A model generated the notes under the pieces. It ran no database searches, was not told the DNA's origin, and worked only from the letters and a program-made list of their open reading frames with translations. The translations under genes were made by a program, and so were the position numbers. Shown here one piece after another: positions 7,685 through 14,741 of a stretch of 64,000 bases of DNA. This stretch comes from an uncultured Faecalibacterium sp. (GTDB lineage: Bacteria > Bacillota > Clostridia > Oscillospirales > Ruminococcaceae): positions 1-64,000 of the forward strand of contig CAKTGQ010000002.1 in assembly GCA_934561555.1 (NCBI GenBank), read 5' to 3'. Position 1 is the first letter of the stretch. Each line of letters starts with the position of its first letter.

Positions 7685-9075
7685 TGGCCAGCATTATCAA
7701 ACGCAACAATAATTTCTGTGTTGTCTATTCCTATAAGGATGCAAATGGCACCCCCAAGCAGAAGTGGGAAACCTTTACTGACCTTTCGGATGCCAAGAAT
7801 CGCAAGAAAGAGGTCGAATACAAGGAATCGGTTGGAACTTTTGTAGTTCCACAGTGCAAAACCCTTAACGACTTGCTTCCTGAATATGTTGCCCTCTATG
7901 GAAAAAGCAAATGGGCACTTTCAACCTATCAGGCAAACACTGCACTGATTGCCAATTACATATCTCCGCTCATCGGCTCGATGAAGTTGCAGGATATCTC
8001 CACTCGTGTGATCGAGGGGTATTATCAGCGGTTGCTCAAATATGAGGCTGCTGACCCTATGTGTGGGAAGCGGAAGCACCAGTTTGTTTCCCCCAGTACA
8101 GTCCGTTCGGTTCATAAGATTCTGCGGAGTGCCTTTGAGCAGGCTGTAAAATGGGAACTCATGGAAAAGAATCCCTGCATTTACGCTACCCTGCCCAAGT
8201 ACACTTCCAAGAAACGTGATATCTGGACAGCCGAAACGCTGTTCCGTGCTTTGAAAGTTTGTGATGATCCGAAGCTGCGGCTGTGCATCAACCTCTCGTT
8301 CTCCTGCTCCCTGCGTTTGGGCGAACTGCTCGGCCTGACTTGGGATTGCGTGGATATCTCCCCTGAAAGCATTGATGCAGGACGCGCATCCATTTACATA
8401 AACAAAGAACTTCAGCGTGTGGACGTTGCTTCACTGAATGCCTTGGAAAACAAAAATGTCATCACTCGTTTTCCCTCACTGAGTTCCCGCTGTACCACGG
8501 TTCAAGTTCTGAAAAGCCCCAAAACAGACAGCAGCATCCGAACCATCTTCCTCCCCAAAACAGTTGCTGAAATGCTCGTTGAATTCAAAGCAGAGCAGGA
8601 TATGACAAAGGAAGCACTGGGTGCAGAATATACGGACTACAATCTTGTAGTTGCCGGCCCATTGGGAATGCCAACCGAGCAGTCTACCATCAACGGTGCA
8701 TTGAAGCGGTTGATTGAGAAAAACAATCTCCCCAAAGTGGTCTTTCATAGCTTCCGACACTCCAGTATTACATACAAACTCAAACTGAACGGCGGCGATA
8801 TCAAAGCCGTGCAGGGCGATTCCGGTCATGCGCAGGCTTCGATGGTCACCGAGCAGTACGCACACATTCTGGATGATGATCGGCGTTTGAACGCACAGCG
8901 ATTCGACGATTTCTTCTATCAGCATCATGGTGCAGAGCCTGAAGCCCTCCCTCGCGCAGAGCAATCCGCTCCAAAAGCCAGCCCAGTCGATACAGATGCG
9001 GCAGCAGCTCTTGCCAAACTGCTGGCTGACCCCTCTATGGCTACACTCATTAAAAATCTTGCAAAGAACCTATAA
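7684..9075 (+). CDS. int: Tyrosine recombinase / integrase
   Basis: The 463-residue protein is a phage-type tyrosine recombinase. It has an N-terminal arm-binding region (KRNNNFCVVYSYKDANGTPKQ), a core-binding SAM-like domain (LLPEYVALYGKSKWALSTYQ) and a C-terminal catalytic domain. Visible catalytic residues are the first Arg in LRLGELLG, the HxxR box in FHSFRHSSITY, the His in GHAQASMV and the nucleophilic Tyr in TEQYAHI. Nothing essential is missing, so it should be active. It is the last large gene of the element and lies about 670 bases from the tRNA-Arg 3' fragment, the usual position for an integrase beside its attachment site. Confidence 0.92.
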   Translation: MASIIKRNNNFCVVYSYKDANGTPKQKWETFTDLSDAKNRKKEVEYKESVGTFVVPQCKTLNDLLPEYVALYGKSKWALSTYQANTALIANYISPLIGSMKLQDISTRVIEGYYQRLLKYEAADPMCGKRKHQFVSPSTVRSVHKILRSAFEQAVKWELMEKNPCIYATLPKYTSKKRDIWTAETLFRALKVCDDPKLRLCINLSFSCSLRLGELLGLTWDCVDISPESIDAGRASIYINKELQRVDVASLNALENKNVITRFPSLSSRCTTVQVLKSPKTDSSIRTIFLPKTVAEMLVEFKAEQDMTKEALGAEYTDYNLVVAGPLGMPTEQSTINGALKRLIEKNNLPKVVFHSFRHSSITYKLKLNGGDIKAVQGDSGHAQASMVTEQYAHILDDDRRLNAQRFDDFFYQHHGAEPEALPRAEQSAPKASPVDTDAAAALAKLLADPSMATLIKNLAKNL

Positions 9076-9090
9076 GCCTCTATACATAAG

Positions 9091-9134
9091 CAGCGGCAGC
9101 TTTCCGATTGGGAAAACTGCCGCTGTTTGTTTTT
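9091..9134 (+). terminator. Terminator after the integrase
   Basis: CAGCGGCAG and CTGCCGCTG form a stem with an AT-rich loop, followed by TTTGTTTTT. It lies 16 bases after the integrase stop codon. Confidence 0.8.
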
Positions 9135-9158
9135 AAGAATATCTTGGCTGAATCAAGA

Positions 9159-9326
9159 TCAGGCGGGTTTCTTTGTATCCAGTGCCTTTACTTCTTCAAC
9201 AGGAAGCTGAACCGACCGAGCAATTTCTTCATAGGTCATTTTTCCAACTTCTAGCAAAGATTTTGCAATTTCAATCGACTGCTCATGCTTTGTTTCTTCT
9301 CGTACTTCTTCAAATGCTCTGCACAT
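9159..9326 (-). CDS. Small 55-residue protein resembling the C terminus of Rpn/PD-(D/E)XK transposase-like proteins
   Basis: The product opens MCRAFEEVREETKHEQSIEI and continues KSLLEVGKMTYEEIARSVQLPVEEVKAL. This matches the C-terminal tail of Rpn-family PD-(D/E)XK proteins, with a charged helix followed by a small HTH-like unit. Such tails also occur as free-standing short genes. No nuclease domain is present upstream, so it is either an independent small protein or the 3' remnant of a larger gene. A GGGAGTGG sequence precedes the ATG. It runs toward the integrase and shares the intergenic space with that gene's terminator. Confidence 0.5.
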   Translation of the reverse strand: MCRAFEEVREETKHEQSIEIAKSLLEVGKMTYEEIARSVQLPVEEVKALDTKKPA

Positions 9327-9338
9327 CGTTGCCACTCC

Positions 9339-9353
9339 CTTACTTAAAGTAAG
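9339..9353. promoter_or_regulatory. Palindrome in the promoter region of the 55-residue gene
   Basis: CTTACTT followed by AAGTAAG forms a near-perfect palindrome just upstream of the leftward small gene. On that strand TTGTAA and TATTCT, 17 bases apart, lie just beyond it and could be the -35 and -10 boxes. The palindrome would then sit at the start site, a common operator position. This is inference from position only. Confidence 0.4.
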
Positions 9354-9546
9354 AATACCATAAGCCCCTTCCTTTTACAAGACAATGCGCATTTCCATTC
9401 GCACTGTTACATAGGCCAGAGTTTTCTCGCAGAAAGCTCTGATCTTTTTCTATTGAAAACATTTGTCCATCACACCAGCTACGGCTGTATGGTCTGGTTC
9501 ACGAATGCTATACAAGCAAATATCCGCAGGGAAACGTACACCTCCC

Positions 9547-9622
9547 AGCTAATGAAAGGTGAGCGTTGTACAATAGAGCGGCCACTTTTCATTAGCTCAG
9601 CTAATTTTCAGCTAATGAAAAG
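9547..9622. repeat. AGCTAAT(GAAA) repeat cluster on the element side of the attachment site
   Basis: AGCTAATGAAAGG occurs at 9547 and AGCTAATGAAAAG at 9610-9622, with an inverted copy CTTTTCATTAGCT at 9585-9597 and another AGCTAAT between them. Multiple short direct and inverted copies near an integrase and its core site are what arm-type integrase or excisionase binding sites look like. The four-HTH protein encoded nearby is a candidate ligand. Nothing else recognisable lies between 9360 and 9740. Confidence 0.55.
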
Positions 9623-9747
9623 CCTTTTACTCGTTTTATTTCAGGTGTGATTTTATTGACTCAAATTGACAGCACAGCAAAAAATTCATTGATAAAACGT
9701 GACTTGTTTTACCTACTTTTGTCTAGGATTTATTACTTTGGCCCCTA

Positions 9748-9792
9748 CTCCTAAGCGGAAGGTCGTGTGTTCGAATCACATCGGGGACGCCA
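9748..9792 (+). other. Attachment site: displaced 3' fragment of tRNA-Arg (CCT)
   Basis: The sequence corresponds to a tRNA from the anticodon loop onward. It has loop CTCCTAA (anticodon CCT), 3' anticodon-stem strand GCGGA, variable loop AGGTC, a T-arm with loop TTCGAAT and stem GTGTG/CACAT, 3' acceptor strand CGGGGAC, discriminator G and encoded CCA. The bases before it do not pair as the 5' half of a tRNA, so this is only the 3' part. Integrases often use the 3' half of tRNA genes as the core site, leaving an intact tRNA at one end and a displaced fragment at the other. The intact copy should be left of the window. Confidence 0.8.
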
Positions 9793-9799
9793 CTTTAAG

Positions 9800-9848
9800 A
9801 AAATGCGAAGGTCATTTTTCCATGTGAAAGACGATCTTCGCATTTTTC
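9800..9848 (+). terminator. Hairpin terminator after the tRNA-Arg fragment
   Basis: AAATGCGAAGGTC and GATCTTCGCATTT form a 13-base stem with one wobble, followed by TTCATTTT. It lies immediately after the CCA of the tRNA fragment and is probably the original terminator of the tRNA gene, marking the point where chromosomal sequence resumes. Confidence 0.7.
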
Positions 9849-9875
9849 ATTTTGAACCTATCACCAAAATTAGCC

Positions 9876-9986
9876 AGCTAATACCATTAGCAGAATTTTC
9901 AGTTCCAGCTAATAAAATCGGGTTTCCAGCTAATGAAGTCCCATAAAGCACCTTTTGAACTCTGTTTTCCGGCTCTCAGCTAAAAT
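9876..9986. repeat. AGCTAAT repeat cluster on the far side of the attachment site
   Basis: AGCTAAT copies occur at 9876, 9907 and 9928 (the last followed by GAAG), with a degenerate AGCTAAA at 9978. They are the same word seen at 9547-9622 on the element side. Finding them on both sides of the core is unexpected for a single integration and suggests an additional or earlier element end here. Confidence 0.5.
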
Positions 9987-10318
9987 TGGCAGCCGGGTCA
10001 AGCTTGATAGCCTTCGTAAAAGGGGCTGTTGAAAAAATGCGATAGCAATTTGTACAAAGAACTAGCACAAAATCAGAAACCCGAACCCTTTTTGAGCCAT
10101 TTGGCCCCAAAAAGGTTCCGGGTTTTGTGCATTATTTTTTCATGGAGCTATTTTGCAACAGCCCCCGTGTAGTTCAGTTCTGTCAGATATTTCTGGCCCA
10201 GTTCGATTTTGTCCGCCGCTGTGGCCGCTTTAGAGCCGCAGTCTGTCAGCACCACAAGAGCTACAAGCACCAGCAGCAAACAGAAAAAGACTTCTTTTCA
10301 CTTTTCCAGTCGCTTCAT
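9976..10318 (-). pseudogene. Broken TPR lipoprotein gene: nonsense codon, MITE insertion and 3' truncation
   Basis: On the minus strand an ATG at 10318 begins MKRLEK, then a TGA (10298-10300), then KEVFFCLLLVLVALVVLTDCGS, a lipoprotein signal peptide with its lipobox cysteine. The mature part ADKIELGQKYLTELNY is the first helix of a tetratricopeptide repeat. A 144-base MITE follows (10022-10165), and on its far side the repeat resumes as FTKAIKLDPAANF before running out among the AGCTAAT repeats. The gene therefore has three separate lesions. It lies in line with the surface-acylation operon, whose last intact member ends at 10349, so it may once have belonged to it. Confidence 0.7.
10022..10165. 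mobile_element. 144-bp MITE with 10-bp terminal inverted repeats
   Basis: The ends GGGGCTGTTG (10022-10031) and CAACAGCCCC (10156-10165) are perfect complements. Inside lies a long imperfect palindrome running from GCACAAAA to TTTTGTGC, with paired ACCCG/CGGGT and CTTTTTG/CAAAAAG segments. There is no coding capacity. The size, terminal repeats and internal hairpin fit a miniature inverted-repeat element mobilised in trans by a transposase of another copy. No clear target duplication is visible. It interrupts the TPR lipoprotein gene. Confidence 0.75.
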
Positions 10319-10348
10319 TTCATGTTCCCCCAAGTACTGATTGTGAAA

Positions 10349-11536
10349 TTACACTTCAAACATTTTCCAACTGACACAGCCGTCCAACCAGAATTTCCCG
10401 TTTCCAGAGGTCATGCGCACTTTGTTCTGTGCGTCCAAATCGTTAAAATGCCACCACTCTGAGGCCAGCGGCGTCATGCCTGCACCGGTGCAGTAGCCCT
10501 GCAGCCGCCGCGCACCTTCTGTCATAGATGCAGATGCCGCAGCCCGCTTCCATGCGATAGTGGAGCTGGAACTTACCGGCCCGGTAAAGCAGGCCGCCGC
10601 ACTGCTCAGTTCGTGCATTGCCGATGGCATGGCGTACTCTTCCCCTGTCACTTGTACAAAGGAGCAGCCGGCCATCTTATGCTCTGTCTGCTCTGTGATG
10701 CGCAACAAGGTCGTATCCATCGCCACACCCCGCTGATGGTTGGAAAGAGATGTTGCAATGAACCAGCCGATATTCCACGTCTCCTTGTTCAGCGCCGCCA
10801 TCAGTTCCCTGTCAGCCCGAGCCTTGGCGTACACTGCATCTTTCACCAGCATCTGCACCTCATAGGGGCGGAACGTCTCTATGATTTTCAGGCAATCTCC
10901 CGCCTGCAGAGCGCTTTTCTGGGCTGCACCGACTTTTTTTGCCATAGCATAGTTGATAGGCATCACATACTCATCCCGCCCAAGGCGTTGGTTATAGAAC
11001 AGGCCGTCATACAGCTTCTGCCCTGTAATGCCCTCAATGTCTTCGCCGCAGGTTTTGAAGATCGATGCCGTTGCATTGGGGTTTTCGTATACAATGGAAG
11101 GCAGGACATCGGGCAGGTTGATCATGCAGAATTCATTTTCCAGCCAGCCCACGGTGCCATCCAACAGGCAGACCTGCCAGTATGCTCCCGACTCCTGACG
11201 GATGTAAAACATATCCCCCGCCGCAAGTCTTCGCAGCACTGCGCTGTTCTCATCCGGCTTTTCGTACAGCGGCATCATCACCGCTCCCACAAAGCCTGTG
11301 GAGCCTTCCAGCGGCAGTTCAAAGTTCGGGGGAACGCGGATACCTTCCCGCAGAACAGCGTTATCGTCCAGCGCGGCATTCAGCATCGGGCCAGATTCAG
11401 AGAATAGGCCGCTGTTTTCCAACTGCGGTTGCCAACTGACCGCTCTCTCTTCCACAGTAGGCTTCTGACAGCCTGTCAGAAGCCAAGTACATGCCATAGC
11501 CGAAAGATACAGAAACTCACGTCTTGTCGTTTTCAT
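10349..11536 (-). CDS. Lipoprotein with SH3-like domain and VanX-type D,D-dipeptidase (peptidase M15D) domain
   Basis: The 395-residue protein begins with a signal containing TRREFLYLSAM and the lipobox LLTGCQ, so it should be anchored outside the cell. Residues 85-145 or so resemble a bacterial SH3 domain, with PDENSAVLRRLAAGDMFYI and GTVGWLENEF. The C-terminal half has the M15 zinc-peptidase signatures SNHQRGVAMDTTL (SxHxxGxAxD) and SEWWHFND (ExWH), as in VanX and related D-Ala-D-Ala dipeptidases. It probably trims peptidoglycan stems or precursors. Its start overlaps the end of the wall-repeat gene by four bases, so it is in the same operon. Resistance to glycopeptides should not be inferred from this alone. 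Confidence 0.8.
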   Translation of the reverse strand: MKTTRREFLYLSAMACTWLLTGCQKPTVEERAVSWQPQLENSGLFSESGPMLNAALDDNAVLREGIRVPPNFELPLEGSTGFVGAVMMPLYEKPDENSAVLRRLAAGDMFYIRQESGAYWQVCLLDGTVGWLENEFCMINLPDVLPSIVYENPNATASIFKTCGEDIEGITGQKLYDGLFYNQRLGRDEYVMPINYAMAKKVGAAQKSALQAGDCLKIIETFRPYEVQMLVKDAVYAKARADRELMAALNKETWNIGWFIATSLSNHQRGVAMDTTLLRITEQTEHKMAGCSFVQVTGEEYAMPSAMHELSSAAACFTGPVSSSSTIAWKRAAASASMTEGARRLQGYCTGAGMTPLASEWWHFNDLDAQNKVRMTSGNGKFWLDGCVSWKMFEV

Positions 11537-12675
11537 GAATTTTCCGTCCTTTCTGCCTGCTCCTGTGCCGGAGTTTCCGTCTCTGACGGCGTCTCCGGGG
11601 TGGTCTCCGGTGCTTCCACAGGTTCCTCCGCAGGTTGCGTCTGCTGCTCTGTTGCCGGAGTGGTCTGTCCATCTTCCGTTTCCGTCTGCGTAGGCTGCTC
11701 TTCCAACAGTTCTTCTTCCGGCGGTTCACCCTCAGCGTCCTCTGTCAAATCTTCCTCCGGTGCCATATCTCCAAACGGCTGAACGCTGCCGCTGCCGTTC
11801 AGTTCACTGCTCAGCGTGCCTTCCTTGAATGTACCTGCCTGACTGATGCCATTAACAAAATAATAGCTTTTTTCATGGGAATGGTCCCACCCCTGTTTCA
11901 ATTTGCCATCTACACCAAAGGCATAGGGCTGACCATCGATGACACACCATCCTGTCATCTGGTTGCCGTTACCGTCAAGATAGCGCGTACCTGCATCTAT
12001 TTCAATCCACCCGGCCTGACTGACACCATCTGCAAAGAAATAATCCTTTCCATCAAGCTGCATCCAGCCCTGTGCCGGTGCACCGGTCTCATCGTAGTAT
12101 TTCAGGACGCCGTCCACATCTTTCCATCCATTCAGGCGGCTTTTTACCCGCCCATCAGAATCCAATTCCCAAGTTTTTCCGTCTTCCTGATAGGTGCCAG
12201 TACGCGGGTGTCCGGTTTCATCAAAGCAGTACTCCACGCCATCCAGCGTGACCCAGCCGGTGTACATCTGTCCGGTTTCCGGCTGGAAGTAGTAGTATTT
12301 TCCATCTATTTTTGCTTCGCCCTGCATGAGCTTTCCATCCTGATCCGCGTAGCCGACATAACCATTTTCTTTGATCCAGCCGACTTTTACGAAGCTGTTG
12401 CTTCCGAAGTAGTACAATTTATAATTTATTTCATAAAGGCCTTGTACGCGGGTCCCTGTAGTCGGTGAAACAAAGTAACGGTGCAGCCCTTCTCCCTGCC
12501 AGCCGGCTGTCTTGCTCCGGATGATCTTGCAGACCCCGAAGGCAGTTCCTGCAAGTAGGCACAGGCACACCAGCACCACACCCGCTGATTTCAGCGGCCC
12601 TGGCGATTTTTTCCTTTTTGTGTTTTGCGTCACGCTAAACCGATATCGTTTGATCTTCTGGCGTTTCATTCTCAT
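11533..12675 (-). CDS. Membrane-anchored protein with cell-wall-binding repeats
   Basis: The 380-residue product has a basic N terminus and one membrane segment (SAGVVLVCLCLLAGTAFGV). Then come about ten repeats of the choline-binding/CW_binding_1 type, visible as KLYYFGSNSFVKVGWI, KYYYFQPETGQMYTGWV, KDYFFADGVSQAGWI and KSYYFVNGISQAG. Such repeats bind wall glycans or teichoic acids. The last 80 residues are rich in Glu, Pro, Thr and Gln and probably disordered. It is encoded inside the acylation operon between a lipoprotein and the VanX-like peptidase. No enzymatic domain is visible, so it is likely structural or a scaffold. Confidence 0.8.
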   Translation of the reverse strand: MRMKRQKIKRYRFSVTQNTKRKKSPGPLKSAGVVLVCLCLLAGTAFGVCKIIRSKTAGWQGEGLHRYFVSPTTGTRVQGLYEINYKLYYFGSNSFVKVGWIKENGYVGYADQDGKLMQGEAKIDGKYYYFQPETGQMYTGWVTLDGVEYCFDETGHPRTGTYQEDGKTWELDSDGRVKSRLNGWKDVDGVLKYYDETGAPAQGWMQLDGKDYFFADGVSQAGWIEIDAGTRYLDGNGNQMTGWCVIDGQPYAFGVDGKLKQGWDHSHEKSYYFVNGISQAGTFKEGTLSSELNGSGSVQPFGDMAPEEDLTEDAEGEPPEEELLEEQPTQTETEDGQTTPATEQQTQPAEEPVEAPETTPETPSETETPAQEQAERTENS

Positions 12676-12729
12676 TTTCCCATATAAAGATTCAGCCCCC
12701 GGTGGAATGCCAGAGGCCGAATTTCATGT

Positions 12730-13350
12730 TTAATAGGCGTCCTGTACCGTCTCTTTGCCGTTTTCACGGTAGGTCGTCACAGTAAAGCCATTGTAATACA
12801 GCAGGCCATCCTCGCCATCACCAATGCAGCTGGAAGCATACTCCGAGCTGTTCGGCTTGCCAATAGCGGCATACAGCTTGGAAACGTCTTTGCCTACATA
12901 CTTCAGGGCAGTTTCCAGGCTGGCGGTTTCTGCCGGAGCAGTCTCTGTAACGGGCTTGCTTTCCACAGGCTCCGTCTTTTCTTCTTTGGAGGAAGCAGCC
13001 ATCTCCTGCTTTGCAGGCTTAGATTTTGCCGCGGTCTCGGCCTTGGATTCGGCCTTCGATTCCGCTTTGGATTCGGCCTTCGACTCAGCCTTTGATTCGG
13101 CCGTTTTCTCCGATGCTGCCTTGCTTACTGCAGAAGAGGCTTCGGAAACAGCTTCCGATACAGCTTCGCTTTCCGGTGCAGACTCCGCTACCGCCTCAGA
13201 TGAAGCCGCCGCCAACACCACCGAGGACGCCGCTTCCGATGCAGACTCTGCTGCAGAAGAGGCACTCGTTTCCGCTTTTGCCCCGCAGCCGGACGCCAGA
13301 AGCATCGCACCGCAAAGAGCCGCAATCGTCATCGTATAACTTACTTTCAT
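12730..13350 (-). CDS. Repeat-rich lipoprotein
   Basis: The 206-residue protein has a lipoprotein signal (LCGAMLLASGCGA). A low-complexity stretch of Ala, Ser and Glu follows and includes tandem KAES tetrapeptides near residues 88-108, encoded by 12-base direct repeats around 13040-13110. The C-terminal 60 residues, from LETALKYVGKDVSKLYAAIG to the end, look folded and contain GEDGLLYYNGFTVTTYREN. The repeat tract is likely an extended spacer that holds the small terminal domain away from the membrane. Repeat number may vary between strains. The function is unknown; it is co-oriented with the acylation genes. Confidence 0.7.
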   Translation of the reverse strand: MKVSYTMTIAALCGAMLLASGCGAKAETSASSAAESASEAASSVVLAAASSEAVAESAPESEAVSEAVSEASSAVSKAASEKTAESKAESKAESKAESKAESKAETAAKSKPAKQEMAASSKEEKTEPVESKPVTETAPAETASLETALKYVGKDVSKLYAAIGKPNSSEYASSCIGDGEDGLLYYNGFTVTTYRENGKETVQDAY

Positions 13351-13376
13351 TTTGTTTTATCCTTCTTTCTATTCTT

Positions 13377-14732
13377 TCAATCGACCAGAGAACAGCAGAC
13401 CCATTCTCCATCCGACAGAAATGCTGCTTTTAGTTGCTGCTCCCGCACATTCTGCGGAAGATACGCCGTAAATGGCTGTGTTCCCTCTCCGCAGGGGGAG
13501 GCCTCGTAGGTTTCGTTCCCCGCCAGAATGTAAATTGGAGACTCGTCATCCACGCTCTGCCCGCTTAAATCACCCGTCAGGCAGAAGGTATCTTCCATGC
13601 GGCTGTCCTCTCGCTGCGCCTTCACGCTTATTCCGATGTCTGCCGCCGCAACCGCTGTGCGTTCCGGCGCGGGCAGTTCCGGGGCGCGCTCCAGCAGCCA
13701 GTTCAGGTTGCGTTCGACCAGCTCCACCAGCAGCACATTAGGCTGCTCTTCCATAGCCGCTGTCAAACGGTATGGCATATTCCGGGAGAAGCAAGCGTTG
13801 CCGTAGTTCTGTGCCAAAAAGGGATGCAGGTTGATGCCAAAGGAATCACGGTAGACAAAAACGCTTCCATCCGCCTCCGAATTTACCGTGTGGATGGTGA
13901 TGTCATCCGCCGAGTGGAATTTTTCATCATACTGATATGTAAAGGCATACGCTGTATCCAGTTCCGTTTCATTTCCGTCAGGATACACCATCTTATACAG
14001 ATCCCCGGTGTGGGGAATCTTTTCCCCTGTGATGAAGGAATCAAACTCCGCTTCAGTGCCCTTCATTTTCTTCAGCAGGATCTGTGCCGCCTTCTGTGCT
14101 CCCCGCATATTCCAATGACTGTCCAGATGGTAATACAGCTGTTCTTGGAAATCAGACAATCCCTCAAACAGATCGACATATCGGACGTTCTGCTGCTGCA
14201 TCTGCTGTTTAAGCAGTTGGACGTTCCGCTCAGAGGCCGCTGCATAGCGCACTGGCATCTGACTGCCATATATCGAATTTTTATTCGGTGCGATCGTAAA
14301 GTAAAAATCCACGCCGTTCTGTTCACAGTACTCCTGCATCAGCCCCAACACGCGAGCGGCAGCATAGCTCTGACGTGCTGTAAAACGTTTTGCTCCGGTA
14401 TAATCCTCGATGGTGCTTTTGTAGAACAGCCAACCGTCCTTTCCCAGCAGCACGCTGCTGCTGTCCAGCGTCTTGAACACTGCCCCGGTAAGCTGGTCGT
14501 TCAGCGTGATCATTTCATGACGAAAGCCGAAATGATCCGCAAAATAATCTGAAAACTCATTCAGAATACTGTCATTGAAGCTCCCATCTTCTTTCCGTAG
14601 CTCCGGAAGGGGCGCAAGCTGTTCATTTCCAACCGCATTTTCCGTCTGCCAAGGCATCACCGCCACAGGCAAAATGCAAACTGCGGCAATAACTCCCACA
14701 AACAGGACGTATCCTAATTTTTTCACCTGCAT
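13377..14732 (-). CDS. DHHW/AlgJ-like SGNH-fold protein, predicted glycan O-acetyltransferase partner
   Basis: The 451-residue protein has an N-terminal membrane anchor (LGYVLFVGVIAAVCILPVAV) and an extracellular domain of the AlgJ/AlgX/DHHW type. The catalytic features are YYHLDSHWNMRG, providing the Asp-His pair, and VYRDSFG, providing the serine. KDGWLFYKST and an N-terminal DHFGFRHEMITLND region are also typical. Such proteins pair with an MBOAT channel enzyme that moves an acyl group across the membrane, and this partner transfers it to a polysaccharide. The MBOAT gene ends ten bases upstream, so the two are clearly co-expressed. The substrate glycan cannot be told from the sequence. Confidence 0.82.
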   Translation of the reverse strand: MQVKKLGYVLFVGVIAAVCILPVAVMPWQTENAVGNEQLAPLPELRKEDGSFNDSILNEFSDYFADHFGFRHEMITLNDQLTGAVFKTLDSSSVLLGKDGWLFYKSTIEDYTGAKRFTARQSYAAARVLGLMQEYCEQNGVDFYFTIAPNKNSIYGSQMPVRYAAASERNVQLLKQQMQQQNVRYVDLFEGLSDFQEQLYYHLDSHWNMRGAQKAAQILLKKMKGTEAEFDSFITGEKIPHTGDLYKMVYPDGNETELDTAYAFTYQYDEKFHSADDITIHTVNSEADGSVFVYRDSFGINLHPFLAQNYGNACFSRNMPYRLTAAMEEQPNVLLVELVERNLNWLLERAPELPAPERTAVAAADIGISVKAQREDSRMEDTFCLTGDLSGQSVDDESPIYILAGNETYEASPCGEGTQPFTAYLPQNVREQQLKAAFLSDGEWVCCSLVD

Positions 14733-14741
14733 TTTCCCACC

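Noticed and set aside
10127..10462. Open frame of 111 codons on the plus strand
   Set aside because: It crosses the MITE end and lies antisense to the lipoprotein remnant and the VanX-like gene; no ribosome-binding site and no family character.
10349..11536. Glycopeptide resistance (vanX)
   Set aside because: The domain is of the VanX type but no vanH, vanA-type ligase or vanRS genes are present, and the protein is a lipoprotein rather than cytoplasmic.
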